From: Gaetbulibacter sp. 4G1
GTDB lineage: Bacteria > Bacteroidota > Bacteroidia > Flavobacteriales > Flavobacteriaceae
Direction of reading: 5' to 3'
Assembly: GCF_002741945.1 (NCBI RefSeq)
Contig: NZ_MDVN01000022.1
Span: 620,001-684,000 of the forward strand
DNA: 64,000 bases
The notes under the pieces were generated by a model. It was not told where the DNA came from and searched no databases. It saw only the letters and a program-made list of their open reading frames with translations. The position numbers were made by a program, and so were the translations under genes. Positions 1-8,157 of this stretch are shown in pieces (within the stretch, counting starts at the first letter, position 1; each line of letters begins with the position of its first letter).

Positions 1-1
1 C

Positions 2-103
2 GACATTAAATCTTTAAAAACCATAAATATTAATGGCGAAAAATCAGTGCTTGTTGGAAAAAACAATGACTCTTTGAAGGTTTTTCAATCGACTCAAAAA
101 TAA
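2..103 (+). CDS. C-terminal end of a gene cut by the window edge; possibly a GH31-type glycosidase
   Basis: An open frame enters from the left edge and stops with TAA at 101-103, leaving 33 residues. The tail contains INGEKSVLVG, which resembles the INGEKEKIKA stretch in the last 50 residues of the GH31 protein that follows on the same strand. This suggests, but does not prove, that the upstream gene is a related glycosidase in a tandem pair. The match is only a few residues in a beta-rich C-terminal domain, so other secreted carbohydrate enzymes are equally possible. Confidence 0.45.
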   Translation, partial: DIKSLKTININGEKSVLVGKNNDSLKVFQSTQK

Positions 104-178
104 AACATAAGCACTTATTCACGCCCTTGATTTTAAAGCAATCAAATAGTTTAACCAATTATAAATATTTAAAAGACA

Positions 179-2533
179 TTGATTACAAAAATTAAACCTC
201 AAGCTATATTAAATTCTTTTAAAGACTTTAATTCATTCAAAATAGTTACACTATTTATAGTGTTTCTAATGAGTAATTCTTTCTCCAGTCAAAATAATGT
301 GGGTGCACATGATGGGTATGTAACAAGAGTAACCATCAATCAAAATACAGAGATATCTTTTTATTCTTCTACAATGTTTCGTTTGCGTTATTCTAAACTA
401 AATAACGATAACTGCAAAAAAAAATATGCTATTCCATTTACAATAGGGCACACCAATCCATGGAAAGAAGTTTCTGTAAGTGTCATTCAAAAAGACAATA
501 TTTATTTTTTACATACTGAGAAGCTAACTGTTGAGGTTAATATAATAACTAAAGAAATGACTGTAAAACAAAAAAATTCTGGAACCCAAATACACCCTTC
601 AGATGGTCCTGTTTATGGTATGTTTAAGGATGGATATAGCATGTTTGATAGTGCCAGCTTTTTTAATGAAAAAAATGACAATAGTAGATACTCTCATTGG
701 TTTTATAATCCAGAAACTCAACTTTATGACATCTATCTTGAAGAAGATGCGCTTATGGATCAGTACTTTATTTACGGGCCGTCTTATCAAAAAATATATC
801 AGCAATTCAACCAGCTTATTGGGGCTGAACCTTTATTGCCAAAAAAGGCTTATGGTTTCTTCCAAACGCAACACTTAGCCTGTAACGGTGATCAAAAACA
901 ATTAATGGATGTCGCCAAAAAGCTAAGAGAGAGAAATATTCCTGCTGATAACTTGATAATAGATTTTGAATGGGGTGATGGCTGTATTGCAAGTAAAGAA
1001 ATTCAATGGGGAAGTATAATGGATTGGTCTGATAATTATAAAAAACCTCTTTCTCCAACGGCCATGATAGATAGTTTAAAAGCTATGAATTTTGATGTCA
1101 TGCTAATTCAGCATAACGCTCCAGATTATAAAAATCGAAATGGTCAAGGTTGGACAGAAACGATTCAACCCGAAGCCCTTTGGTGGGAAAAATGGAAAGA
1201 AAAATTAAATCAAGGTGTAAGGGGCACTTGGCAGGATACAAGACGTAACGACATAACTGATAGTAGAATATGGGCTGGGACACAAAAATATTTAGGTAAT
1301 AATAATCGTGTTCTTTTTATGGGTTGTAGAAAAATGCAAGCCGTAAACCCATGGGATTTTAGATATAGTGTAACACCTGTAAATAATTTAATTGGAGCTA
1401 GAAGGTATCCGTTTGACTGGACTGGAGATTGCTCGTTTAATTGGAACGAATTAAAATGGCAAATAAAGGCCATTACCAATTCTCATGGCTCATTAAAAGG
1501 TGTTTCGTATATATCTTCAGACGGTGTAGGCGAAACATGGCAAATTCAAGCAAGGTGGAATCAATTTTCTGATTTTTCTGCTATTTCAAGGTCTCACAAT
1601 CCAAAACCTTGGGCAGGCAATATAGATGTTGCAAACTTTCAGAATAAGATTAAAATAGAAGGCAGAGATTCTGTGGTAATAAAAGACACCAAAGAAAATA
1701 TAACTCATGCAGTAAGTGGTAATGAAAACACTGGATTATCAGCAGAAAGAAGCATCAGAAAACACAGAAAAGAACGATACAAGCTATTACCATACATATA
1801 TTCAACAGCCTACGAAAATTATTTAAAAGGAATGCCTATTTGCAGGCCCATGTTAGTTGCCTTTCCTGAAGATTATTTATGCTTTTCTGATACATGGCCA
1901 TATCAATATATGTTTGGTTCAAATATTTTAGTTGCGCCAGTGTATAGTGATTTTAAAACCATGGAAATTTATCTGCCTCGTGAAAATGACTGGATAGATT
2001 ACTGGAGTAAAGAAGTTTATAAAGGAGGGGGAATTATTAGTTATAATACAGAGGATGTTGAAAAGTTACCATTATTTATAAAAGCCGGAGCTATATTGCC
2101 AAAAACTTCAGAAAGGAATTGGATTGAGGAAGAAAAACAGGAAGAAAAATTGATTTTGGACATTTATCCAGTAGAAGGCAAAACATCATTTACTTTATAT
2201 GAGGATGATGGAAAAACCATAGCTTATCAAAATGGAGCATACTCTAGTATTGTTATCAGTCAAAATCAAACCAAAGAAGGAGAGTTAATTATTAATATTG
2301 ACAAAGCAAAAGGTAACTTTAAAAACAAATTGTCTTCTAGGGTTTGGCAAGTAAGAGTCTTTGATATTTTAAATGTATATAACTCTGTAAGCATTAATGG
2401 GGAAAAAGAAAAAATAAAAGCAAATTCTAACTCAAGCAAAACAGATTTAAAAAATGGAGAAAGGTTTAAAGAAGTTACTTTCAGCCAATCTTTAGATAAA
2501 AGCTCAACGCTCGTATTCAACAAAAATAATTAA
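179..2533 (+). CDS. Secreted glycoside hydrolase family 31 protein (alpha-glycosidase type)
   Basis: A 784-residue exported protein. The start is TTG at 179, which gives an N-terminal hydrophobic segment (about residues 21-37, IVTLFIVFLMSNSF) suited to a signal peptide. A galactose-mutarotase-like N domain is followed by a TIM barrel with the GH31 pattern: LIIDFEWGDG, then GTWQDTRRND at the position of the catalytic nucleophile (Asp in WxD), then DWTGDCSFNWNELKW at the position of the acid/base Asp, and a RWNQFSDF...SRSHN segment before the C-terminal beta domains. The canonical WNDMNEP is replaced by WQDTRRND, so it is a divergent subgroup and the substrate is unknown. It probably trims alpha-linked sugars outside the cytoplasm. 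Family assignment is firm; specificity is not. Confidence 0.85.
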   Translation: MITKIKPQAILNSFKDFNSFKIVTLFIVFLMSNSFSSQNNVGAHDGYVTRVTINQNTEISFYSSTMFRLRYSKLNNDNCKKKYAIPFTIGHTNPWKEVSVSVIQKDNIYFLHTEKLTVEVNIITKEMTVKQKNSGTQIHPSDGPVYGMFKDGYSMFDSASFFNEKNDNSRYSHWFYNPETQLYDIYLEEDALMDQYFIYGPSYQKIYQQFNQLIGAEPLLPKKAYGFFQTQHLACNGDQKQLMDVAKKLRERNIPADNLIIDFEWGDGCIASKEIQWGSIMDWSDNYKKPLSPTAMIDSLKAMNFDVMLIQHNAPDYKNRNGQGWTETIQPEALWWEKWKEKLNQGVRGTWQDTRRNDITDSRIWAGTQKYLGNNNRVLFMGCRKMQAVNPWDFRYSVTPVNNLIGARRYPFDWTGDCSFNWNELKWQIKAITNSHGSLKGVSYISSDGVGETWQIQARWNQFSDFSAISRSHNPKPWAGNIDVANFQNKIKIEGRDSVVIKDTKENITHAVSGNENTGLSAERSIRKHRKERYKLLPYIYSTAYENYLKGMPICRPMLVAFPEDYLCFSDTWPYQYMFGSNILVAPVYSDFKTMEIYLPRENDWIDYWSKEVYKGGGIISYNTEDVEKLPLFIKAGAILPKTSERNWIEEEKQEEKLILDIYPVEGKTSFTLYEDDGKTIAYQNGAYSSIVISQNQTKEGELIINIDKAKGNFKNKLSSRVWQVRVFDILNVYNSVSINGEKEKIKANSNSSKTDLKNGERFKEVTFSQSLDKSSTLVFNKNN

Positions 2534-2578
2534 AAGAAAAAGCTCTTACATAAAAATTGTAAGTCTTAATTTTTAATG

Positions 2579-2652
2579 TGGAGAAGACGGGATTCGAACC
2601 CGTGACCTCTTGACTGCCAGTCAAGCACTCTAGCCAACTGAGCTACATCCCC
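2579..2652 (-). tRNA. tRNA-Ala(GGC)
   Basis: Read on the minus strand the 74-nt sequence folds as a tRNA. The anticodon stem CTTGA/TCAAG encloses loop CTGGCAG with anticodon GGC. The T-loop is TTCGAAT, and the acceptor carries the G3:U70 pair that marks alanine tRNAs. There is one T-T mismatch at pair 6:67. CCA is not encoded, as for the other chromosomal tRNA in this window. Confidence 0.95.
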
Positions 2653-2658
2653 ATTAAT

Positions 2659-3453
2659 TTATTTTAATCCGCTTAATACTAAAACAGGGGTGTTACTATT
2701 AAAATCCTTTTTCAGGATTACATTTTTCTCCCATTTTTTTACAAAAAACCCTCGTTTTCTTCTAACTACGCATAACATGTCGGGGCTGTGTGATTGATAA
2801 TGTTCTAAAACGCCGTGAAATGTAGTTGCATTTTCTGATTTAGTTATGTTTTCAACAATACCTCCCAATTGTTCTTTAACATCAAAATCACCATCATTAT
2901 AATAAGGTGTTTTAACAAGTAAGAGGTTTACATTGGCCTTAAAATTATCTTTAATATCAATCAAAGGATTTAAAGCTTTTTCCTTTTTTATAATAGCAGA
3001 TTTAACAGCTAACAAAATGCTTGCAAAAGGTTTAAATTGATAGCCTTCAGGGACTATAAGCGCGGGGATTTGAGTTTGCTTAATAATTTTTCCCGATGTT
3101 TTCCCTAAAAACACCTCGTCTTTTATTGAATTTGTTCTAGGTTCAACCATTATTAAATCAATATTAGCAGCTTTACTTGCCAACTCTAATGTGTCAACTA
3201 GTTTTCCTTTTAAAGTTTTTACAACCACGTCAACACCTTTAGTGTCAATTTTAGAAACTAAATTGTCTAAAAAAGCTTTGCTTTCTTTTTCAATAATTTG
3301 ATCAACCTTAATCATAGTTCCAGCCTTTGTATACACATTATAAACTTGCACAACATAAAGTTTTGCGTTAAATGCTTTGGCAAAATCTACCGCATATTGC
3401 AAATGACTTAAAGCATTTTTTGATGACCCTACAGGAACTAAAATATTCTTCAT
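2659..3453 (-). CDS. Universal stress protein (UspA family, tandem domain)
   Basis: A 264-residue cytoplasmic protein. It begins MKNILVPVGSSKNALSHLQYAVDFAKAF, the standard first strand and helix of the Usp fold, and a second, less conserved Usp-like half starts near residue 145 (FASILLAVKS). The nucleotide-binding glycine motif after LIMVEPR is degenerate (LGKTSGKIIKQTQIPALIVPEG), so ATP binding is uncertain. Two-domain Usp proteins are common in flavobacteria and are linked to stress and energy limitation. It is a single gene, divergent from the GNAT gene at 3513, with the tRNA-Ala just downstream. Confidence 0.88.
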   Translation of the reverse strand: MKNILVPVGSSKNALSHLQYAVDFAKAFNAKLYVVQVYNVYTKAGTMIKVDQIIEKESKAFLDNLVSKIDTKGVDVVVKTLKGKLVDTLELASKAANIDLIMVEPRTNSIKDEVFLGKTSGKIIKQTQIPALIVPEGYQFKPFASILLAVKSAIIKKEKALNPLIDIKDNFKANVNLLLVKTPYYNDGDFDVKEQLGGIVENITKSENATTFHGVLEHYQSHSPDMLCVVRRKRGFFVKKWEKNVILKKDFNSNTPVLVLSGLK

Positions 3454-3472
3454 AATAAAAAGTTTAAAAGAC

Positions 3473-3480
3473 TAAATTTG
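3473..3480 (+). promoter_or_regulatory. Bacteroidota -7 promoter element
   Basis: TAAATTTG matches the TAnnTTTG -7 consensus of Bacteroidota sigma factors and lies 33 nt before the GNAT start codon. No clear -33 TTTG partner was seen. Confidence 0.5.
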
Positions 3481-3512
3481 TAGCAATATTTATGCAAAAG
3501 TAAACATTAAAA

Positions 3513-4013
3513 ATGATTCGTAAAGCAACACTAAAAGATATCGACAGAATTATAAGCATTACAAAAGCTTGTGCTAGCTTTATGATTGACAAAGGTATTT
3601 ATCAATGGAATGAACATTACCCCAATAAAGCAGCCTTTAAAAATGATGTTTTAAGAAACGAGTTATATGTCATCGAAGAAGATAAAACAATCGTTGGTTG
3701 TGTGGTAGTTTCATCATTCATGGACGAAGAATATATTCCTGTTTCTTGGTTAACGGAAAGCAATCGGAATATTTATATCCACCGTTTAGCTATTCACCCA
3801 AAATATCAAGGTAAAGGATACGCAAAAAAATTAATGGATTTTGCTGAAAAATTTGCTAAAGAAAACAACTATACTTCAGTAAGGTTAGATACATTTTCTC
3901 AAAACAAAAGAAATCAAAAATTTTACGAATTACGAAGTTATAAACGCTTAGGAGATATTTATTTTCCTAAGCAAAGCAATCATCCTTTTTACTGTTACGA
4001 ATTAATACTGTGA
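3513..4013 (+). CDS. GNAT family N-acetyltransferase
   Basis: A 166-residue protein with the GNAT fold. The acetyl-CoA-binding motif A is clear: IYIHRLAIHPKYQGKGYAKK (about residues 88-107, the Q/RxxGxG/A pyrophosphate loop), followed by SVRLDTFSQNKRNQKFYELRSYKRLGD, the usual motif B region. It transfers acetyl from acetyl-CoA to an amine; the acceptor cannot be predicted. It overlaps the MATE transporter start by 4 nt (stop TGA within GTGA), so the two are almost certainly co-transcribed and translationally coupled. Confidence 0.9.
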   Translation: MIRKATLKDIDRIISITKACASFMIDKGIYQWNEHYPNKAAFKNDVLRNELYVIEEDKTIVGCVVVSSFMDEEYIPVSWLTESNRNIYIHRLAIHPKYQGKGYAKKLMDFAEKFAKENNYTSVRLDTFSQNKRNQKFYELRSYKRLGDIYFPKQSNHPFYCYELIL

Positions 4014-5344
4014 GCACAAACATAAGTTTAAAACATATAAACAAATTAGCCATTCCAGCTCTAATATCTGGAATATCAGAACCCATACTATCATTAACTG
4101 ATGCCGCAATAGTTGGGAATATACAGTTTAATGCCACCGAATCTTTAGCGGCCGTTGGTATTGTAACCACTTTTTTATCCATGCTAATTTGGGTTTTGGG
4201 TCAAACTAGAAGTGCTATTTCATCAATAGTTTCTCAATATGTTGGTGCAAATAACCTTGATGAAATTAAAAACCTGCCAGCACAAGCTATATTTATTATT
4301 ACCTCGTTAAGTGTTTTAATAATAATTGGAACTTATCCTTTTGCAAACCATATTTTTAAGCTTTATAATGCCTCTGGTTTAATTTTAGAATATAGTGTAG
4401 ATTATTACAAAATTCGGGTTTTTGGTTTCCCTTTTACGTTATTTACCATAGCCGTTTTTGGTGCTTTTAGAGGCTTGCAAAACACTTATTATCCTATGCT
4501 TATTGCCATAATAGGAACCATTGCTAATATTATTTTAGATTTTATTCTAGTATATGGTATTGATGGTTATATTGAGCCTATGCATATTAAAGGCGCTGCT
4601 TACGCCAGTGTTATAGCACAATTGTTAATGGCTATTTGTGCAGTATATTATTTGCTTAAAAAGACCTCTATTCCATTAAAATTAAGCTTTCCATTTAACA
4701 AAGAGATTAACCGTTTTGTATTAATGATTCTCAATCTTTTTGTACGTACCATTGCTTTAAATGTTACCCTATATTATGCTAGTGCTTTTGCTACAAGTTA
4801 CGGTGCAACTTACATAGCTGCTTATACCATCGCCATTAATTTATGGTTTTTAGGCGCTTTTATTGTAGATGGTTATTCAAGTGCTGGAAACATTTTATCG
4901 GGTAAATTATACGGTGGAAAAGAATATAGTTTGCTTATTACATTAAGTAACAAACTAATAAAATATGGTATAGTTATAGGGATATTCATAGCTTTAGTTG
5001 GTGGCTTGTTGTATTACCCCTTAGGAAACATTTTCACTAATGATCCAGAAGTTTTAAAACAATTTTATAACATATTTTGGATCGTTTTAGCAATGCAACC
5101 TTTATGTACACTCGCTTTTATTTTTGATGGTATTTTTAAAGGCTTAGGCAAGATGGAGGTTTTACGTAACGTTCTTTTAGCCTCTACCTTTTTAGTATTT
5201 ATTCCTATTTTATTTTGGTTAGATTATCTCAATTATAAACTTTATGCCATTTTTATAGCCATAACATTCTGGATCATTGCAAGAGGATTTCCACTAATTT
5301 TAATATTCAGAAAAATATTTACGCCTCTATCAAAAAACAATTAA
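4010..5344 (+). CDS. MATE family efflux transporter (DinF/NorM type)
   Basis: A 444-residue integral membrane protein with about 12 hydrophobic segments and the two-lobed MATE layout. The N-terminal segment LAIPALISGISEPILSLTDAAIVG is the characteristic first helix with its conserved Pro and Asp. MATE proteins export drugs and organic cations using sodium or proton gradients. The start is GTG at 4010, overlapping the GNAT stop. The closest recognisable type is the DinF-like branch of flavobacteria. The substrate is unknown. Confidence 0.92.
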   Translation: MSTNISLKHINKLAIPALISGISEPILSLTDAAIVGNIQFNATESLAAVGIVTTFLSMLIWVLGQTRSAISSIVSQYVGANNLDEIKNLPAQAIFIITSLSVLIIIGTYPFANHIFKLYNASGLILEYSVDYYKIRVFGFPFTLFTIAVFGAFRGLQNTYYPMLIAIIGTIANIILDFILVYGIDGYIEPMHIKGAAYASVIAQLLMAICAVYYLLKKTSIPLKLSFPFNKEINRFVLMILNLFVRTIALNVTLYYASAFATSYGATYIAAYTIAINLWFLGAFIVDGYSSAGNILSGKLYGGKEYSLLITLSNKLIKYGIVIGIFIALVGGLLYYPLGNIFTNDPEVLKQFYNIFWIVLAMQPLCTLAFIFDGIFKGLGKMEVLRNVLLASTFLVFIPILFWLDYLNYKLYAIFIAITFWIIARGFPLILIFRKIFTPLSKNN

Positions 5345-5379
5345 CTTAGATGCATATTAAGCATCTAATATTATTTAAA

Positions 5380-5478
5380 ATGGACATCTTAGGTTTCATT
5401 AGCGGAAACGGATTATTTCTAGTACTAGGTTTAGTTTTAATAATCGTTTATTTTGTAAATAAAAGAAAAAGAAGATAG
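5380..5478 (+). CDS. 32-residue single-pass membrane microprotein
   Basis: ATG at 5380 opens a 33-codon frame ending TAG at 5476-5478. After MDILGFISGNG comes one hydrophobic helix (LFLVLGLVLIIVYFV) and a strongly basic end (NKRKRR), a typical N-out/C-in small membrane protein. It lies 35 nt after the MATE gene and just before queD, whose promoter overlaps its stop codon. No function is recognised. The clean hydrophobic-plus-basic design argues for a real gene. Confidence 0.55.
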   Translation: MDILGFISGNGLFLVLGLVLIIVYFVNKRKRR

Positions 5479-5486
5479 TATCTTTG
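5479..5486 (+). promoter_or_regulatory. Promoter element for queD
   Basis: TATCTTTG is a perfect TAnnTTTG -7 element 22 nt upstream of the queD start; a TTTG lies at 5452-5455, slightly further than the usual -33 spacing. Confidence 0.55.
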
Positions 5487-5507
5487 CATAGCAAATAACA
5501 TTACAAA

Positions 5508-5960
5508 ATGAGTAACATTCGCATTACAAAACAATTTTCTTTTGAAACTGGTCACGCACTTTATGGGTACGATGGTAAGTGTAAAAATGTACATGGTCAT
5601 AGCTACAAACTATCAGTAACTGTTTTTGGCAAACCCATAACAGACAACAATCATGTAAAATTTGGGATGGTTATCGATTTTAGTGATTTAAAAAAAATTG
5701 TAAAAGAAGAAATTGTAAATGTCTTCGATCATGCCACTGTTTTTAATAAAAATACACCACATGTCGAGCTTGCAAAAGAGCTTGAGAATCGTGGTCATAA
5801 CGTATTACTGGTAAATTACCAGCCAACCAGTGAAATGATGGTAATTGATTTTGCACAAAAAATAAAAAACCGCTTACCAAATCACATTGCATTGCATTCC
5901 TTAAAGCTTCAAGAAACCGATACCTCTTTTGCAGAGTGGTATGCCTCCGATAATATTTAG
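5508..5960 (+). CDS. queD: 6-carboxy-5,6,7,8-tetrahydropterin synthase / 6-pyruvoyltetrahydropterin synthase family
   Basis: A 150-residue cytoplasmic enzyme of queuosine biosynthesis that converts dihydroneopterin triphosphate to 6-carboxytetrahydropterin. The zinc ligands and catalytic Cys are in order: FSFETGHAL (first His), then CKNVHGHSYKL (catalytic Cys and the HGH pair). FDHATVFN and the C-terminal LQETDTSFAEW supply further active-site residues. Length is normal for bacterial QueD. No other queuosine gene is nearby. The C-x3-HGH pattern favours QueD over a mammalian-type PTPS. Confidence 0.88.
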   Translation: MSNIRITKQFSFETGHALYGYDGKCKNVHGHSYKLSVTVFGKPITDNNHVKFGMVIDFSDLKKIVKEEIVNVFDHATVFNKNTPHVELAKELENRGHNVLLVNYQPTSEMMVIDFAQKIKNRLPNHIALHSLKLQETDTSFAEWYASDNI

Positions 5961-6100
5961 AGGGTTACCATACCTTTCGACTCCACTCTAGGCAAGTGGT
6001 TAGGCTTTTGGTAGTCACTTTTTGTGTCGCATAGGTGCAACAACACAAAAAGAGCTTTAGCAATCCCTAACTCAAAACCAATAGTTCTAGGCTAAATATT
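5961..6100. repeat. Degenerate member of the dispersed intergenic repeat family, with a 10-bp hairpin
   Basis: The gap after queD carries an AGTGGTTAGG-CTTTTGG stretch and ends CAATCCCTAACT, fragments shared with the repeats near 14.25 and 45.8 kb. Inside is an inverted repeat, CTTTTTGTGT (6018-6027) with ACACAAAAAG (6043-6052), which could also terminate queD transcription. Not coding. Confidence 0.5.
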
Positions 6101-6135
6101 CGTGTATTAGTGGCTAATTTATTTATATTTACTTC

Positions 6136-6891
6136 ATGAATATTCCAGAAGGAAAAAAAATATATTTCGCATCCGATAATCATTTAGGAGCGCCAACACA
6201 AGATGCTTCTCGCCCACGCGAAAAAAGATTCGTAGCATGGTTAGACGAAGTAAAGCACGATGCTGCTGCTATTTTTTTATTAGGCGATTTGTTTGATTTT
6301 TGGATGGAATATAAAAAAGTAGTCCCGAAAGGATTTACACGTACGTTAGGAAAGCTTGCCGAAATATCAGATTCTGGAATTCCTATCTACTACTTTGTAG
6401 GCAATCACGACCTATGGATGAATGGCTATTTTGAAGAAGAACTTAACATTCCTGTTTATCATAAACCCAAAGAATTCACATTCAATAACAAATCCTTTTT
6501 TATTGGACATGGCGATGGCCTAGGGCCGGGAGACAAAGGTTATAAACGTATGAAAAAGGTATTTACAAACCCTATTTGTAAATGGTTATTTCAGCGCTTA
6601 TTACATCCAGATTTTGGCATGCGTATAGGGCATTACATGTCAGTAAAAAATAAGCTTATTTCTGGCGATGAAGACGCTAAATTTTTAGGCGAGGATAACG
6701 AATGGTTGGTACAATATTGTAAACGGAAATTAGAAAGTAAACATCGTGATTTTTTTGTTTTCGGACATAGGCACTTGCCTTTAAATATAGATCTCAACGA
6801 GCAATCAAAATACATCAATCTTGGTGATTGGATTTCATATTATACCTATGGTGTTTTCGATGGTCAGAATATGGAACTTAAAGAATATTAA
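6136..6891 (+). CDS. lpxH: UDP-2,3-diacylglucosamine hydrolase
   Basis: A 251-residue calcineurin-like metallophosphoesterase that cleaves UDP-2,3-diacylglucosamine to lipid X in lipid A synthesis at the cytoplasmic face of the inner membrane. The two-metal motifs appear in order: FASDNHLG (DxH, with Asn after Asp), LLGDLFDFW (GD), FVGNHDLW (GNHD), FIGHGDGLG (GH) and FVFGHRHLP (GHxH). Size matches LpxH. It ends convergently with the MFS gene, overlapping it by 4 nt. Confidence 0.9.
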   Translation: MNIPEGKKIYFASDNHLGAPTQDASRPREKRFVAWLDEVKHDAAAIFLLGDLFDFWMEYKKVVPKGFTRTLGKLAEISDSGIPIYYFVGNHDLWMNGYFEEELNIPVYHKPKEFTFNNKSFFIGHGDGLGPGDKGYKRMKKVFTNPICKWLFQRLLHPDFGMRIGHYMSVKNKLISGDEDAKFLGEDNEWLVQYCKRKLESKHRDFFVFGHRHLPLNIDLNEQSKYINLGDWISYYTYGVFDGQNMELKEY

Positions 6892-8156
6892 TCTTCAGCT
6901 TCATGCGCTTCAATATCTTTGGTTAAATCTAATTTTCTGAACGATGGCGATACTATTCCTGTGGTTACAACAGTCATTAAAGTCATAGTTCCGCCAAAAA
7001 CAACAGCATTTACTGTGCCCATAAGCTTTGCTGTTAAACCACTTTCAAAAGCACCTAACTCGTTCGAGGACCCAACAAACATAGAATTTACCGATGCTAC
7101 TCGACCTCTCATATGATCTGGTGTTTTTATTTGTAAAATGGTTTGTCGAATAACCATAGAGACACCATCGGTAACACCACTAAAGAATAGAGCAACTACT
7201 GAAATCCAAAAAACTGAAGACAGCCCAAAAACAATAATGCAAACCCCAAAACCAAAAATAGCAGCAAGCAATTTCATACCTGCGTTTTTACTAATTGGTA
7301 GATAAGCAGTAACCAGCATTGTTAAAAACGCCCCTATTGACGGGGCTGCAGCTAAAATTCCAAAGCCTTTAGGCCCTACTTTTAAAATATCCTCAGCAAA
7401 CACAGCCAATAATGCAACAGCTCCACCAAATAATACCGAAATCATATCTAAAGTCAAAGCTCCTAAAATAGCTTTAGTTTTAAATACAAAGCGAACACCT
7501 TCTTTTAAGCTTTGCATTACAGGCTCGCCTATTTTAGGATTTAAAATAGGTTTCCTTTTTATTTGAAACAATAAAAGCAGTGAAAATAAAACGAGGCCGA
7601 ATACAATACACAGAGCCCATTGAACACCAATCCATCCTATGGAAAAGCCAGCGAAGGCTACTCCTAACACACGAGCCATTTGCCATGTAGAACTATTCCA
7701 TGTGGCAGCATTAGGGTAAATTTTCTTAGGCACAATAAGTGCTACCAACGAAAAAATAGCTGGACCAAAAAACGAACGTAAAAAACCGCCAAAAAACACC
7801 AATGCATAAATGCAGTATAATATCGTGTTGGTTTTCCATTCTGACACTATTTTTGGGGATGTCAATAAAAACAACCCAAAACTGATTAATGAAAAAGCAG
7901 CAATACAAGTAGCTAGTAAATTTCGTTTCTCTTTTTGGTCTACAATATGCCCAGCAAATAATGCCATTGATAAAGCTGGAATAATTTCCATTAGGCCAAT
8001 TATCCCTAATGATAATGGATCTTTTGTTAAACTATAGACTTGCCACTCTATAATTATGAACTGCATAGACCAACCAAAAACTAATGCGAAACGCAGTAGT
8101 AAAAAGATATTGAATTCTTTAATGCGTAAAGCAGCATAAGGATCTTTTTTTGCCAT
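6888..8156 (-). CDS. MFS transporter
   Basis: A 422-residue protein with 12 predicted membrane helices of the major facilitator superfamily, closest in appearance to the EntS-like exporter branch (MFS_3). The N half carries LGIIGLMEIIPALSMALFAGHIVDQKEKRN, the loop 2-3 motif with D and basic residues. It starts 1 nt after the recJ stop in the same direction, so it is probably translated from the recJ message. The exported substrate is unknown. Confidence 0.87.
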   Translation of the reverse strand: MAKKDPYAALRIKEFNIFLLLRFALVFGWSMQFIIIEWQVYSLTKDPLSLGIIGLMEIIPALSMALFAGHIVDQKEKRNLLATCIAAFSLISFGLFLLTSPKIVSEWKTNTILYCIYALVFFGGFLRSFFGPAIFSLVALIVPKKIYPNAATWNSSTWQMARVLGVAFAGFSIGWIGVQWALCIVFGLVLFSLLLLFQIKRKPILNPKIGEPVMQSLKEGVRFVFKTKAILGALTLDMISVLFGGAVALLAVFAEDILKVGPKGFGILAAAPSIGAFLTMLVTAYLPISKNAGMKLLAAIFGFGVCIIVFGLSSVFWISVVALFFSGVTDGVSMVIRQTILQIKTPDHMRGRVASVNSMFVGSSNELGAFESGLTAKLMGTVNAVVFGGTMTLMTVVTTGIVSPSFRKLDLTKDIEAHEAED

Positions 8157-8157
8157 A

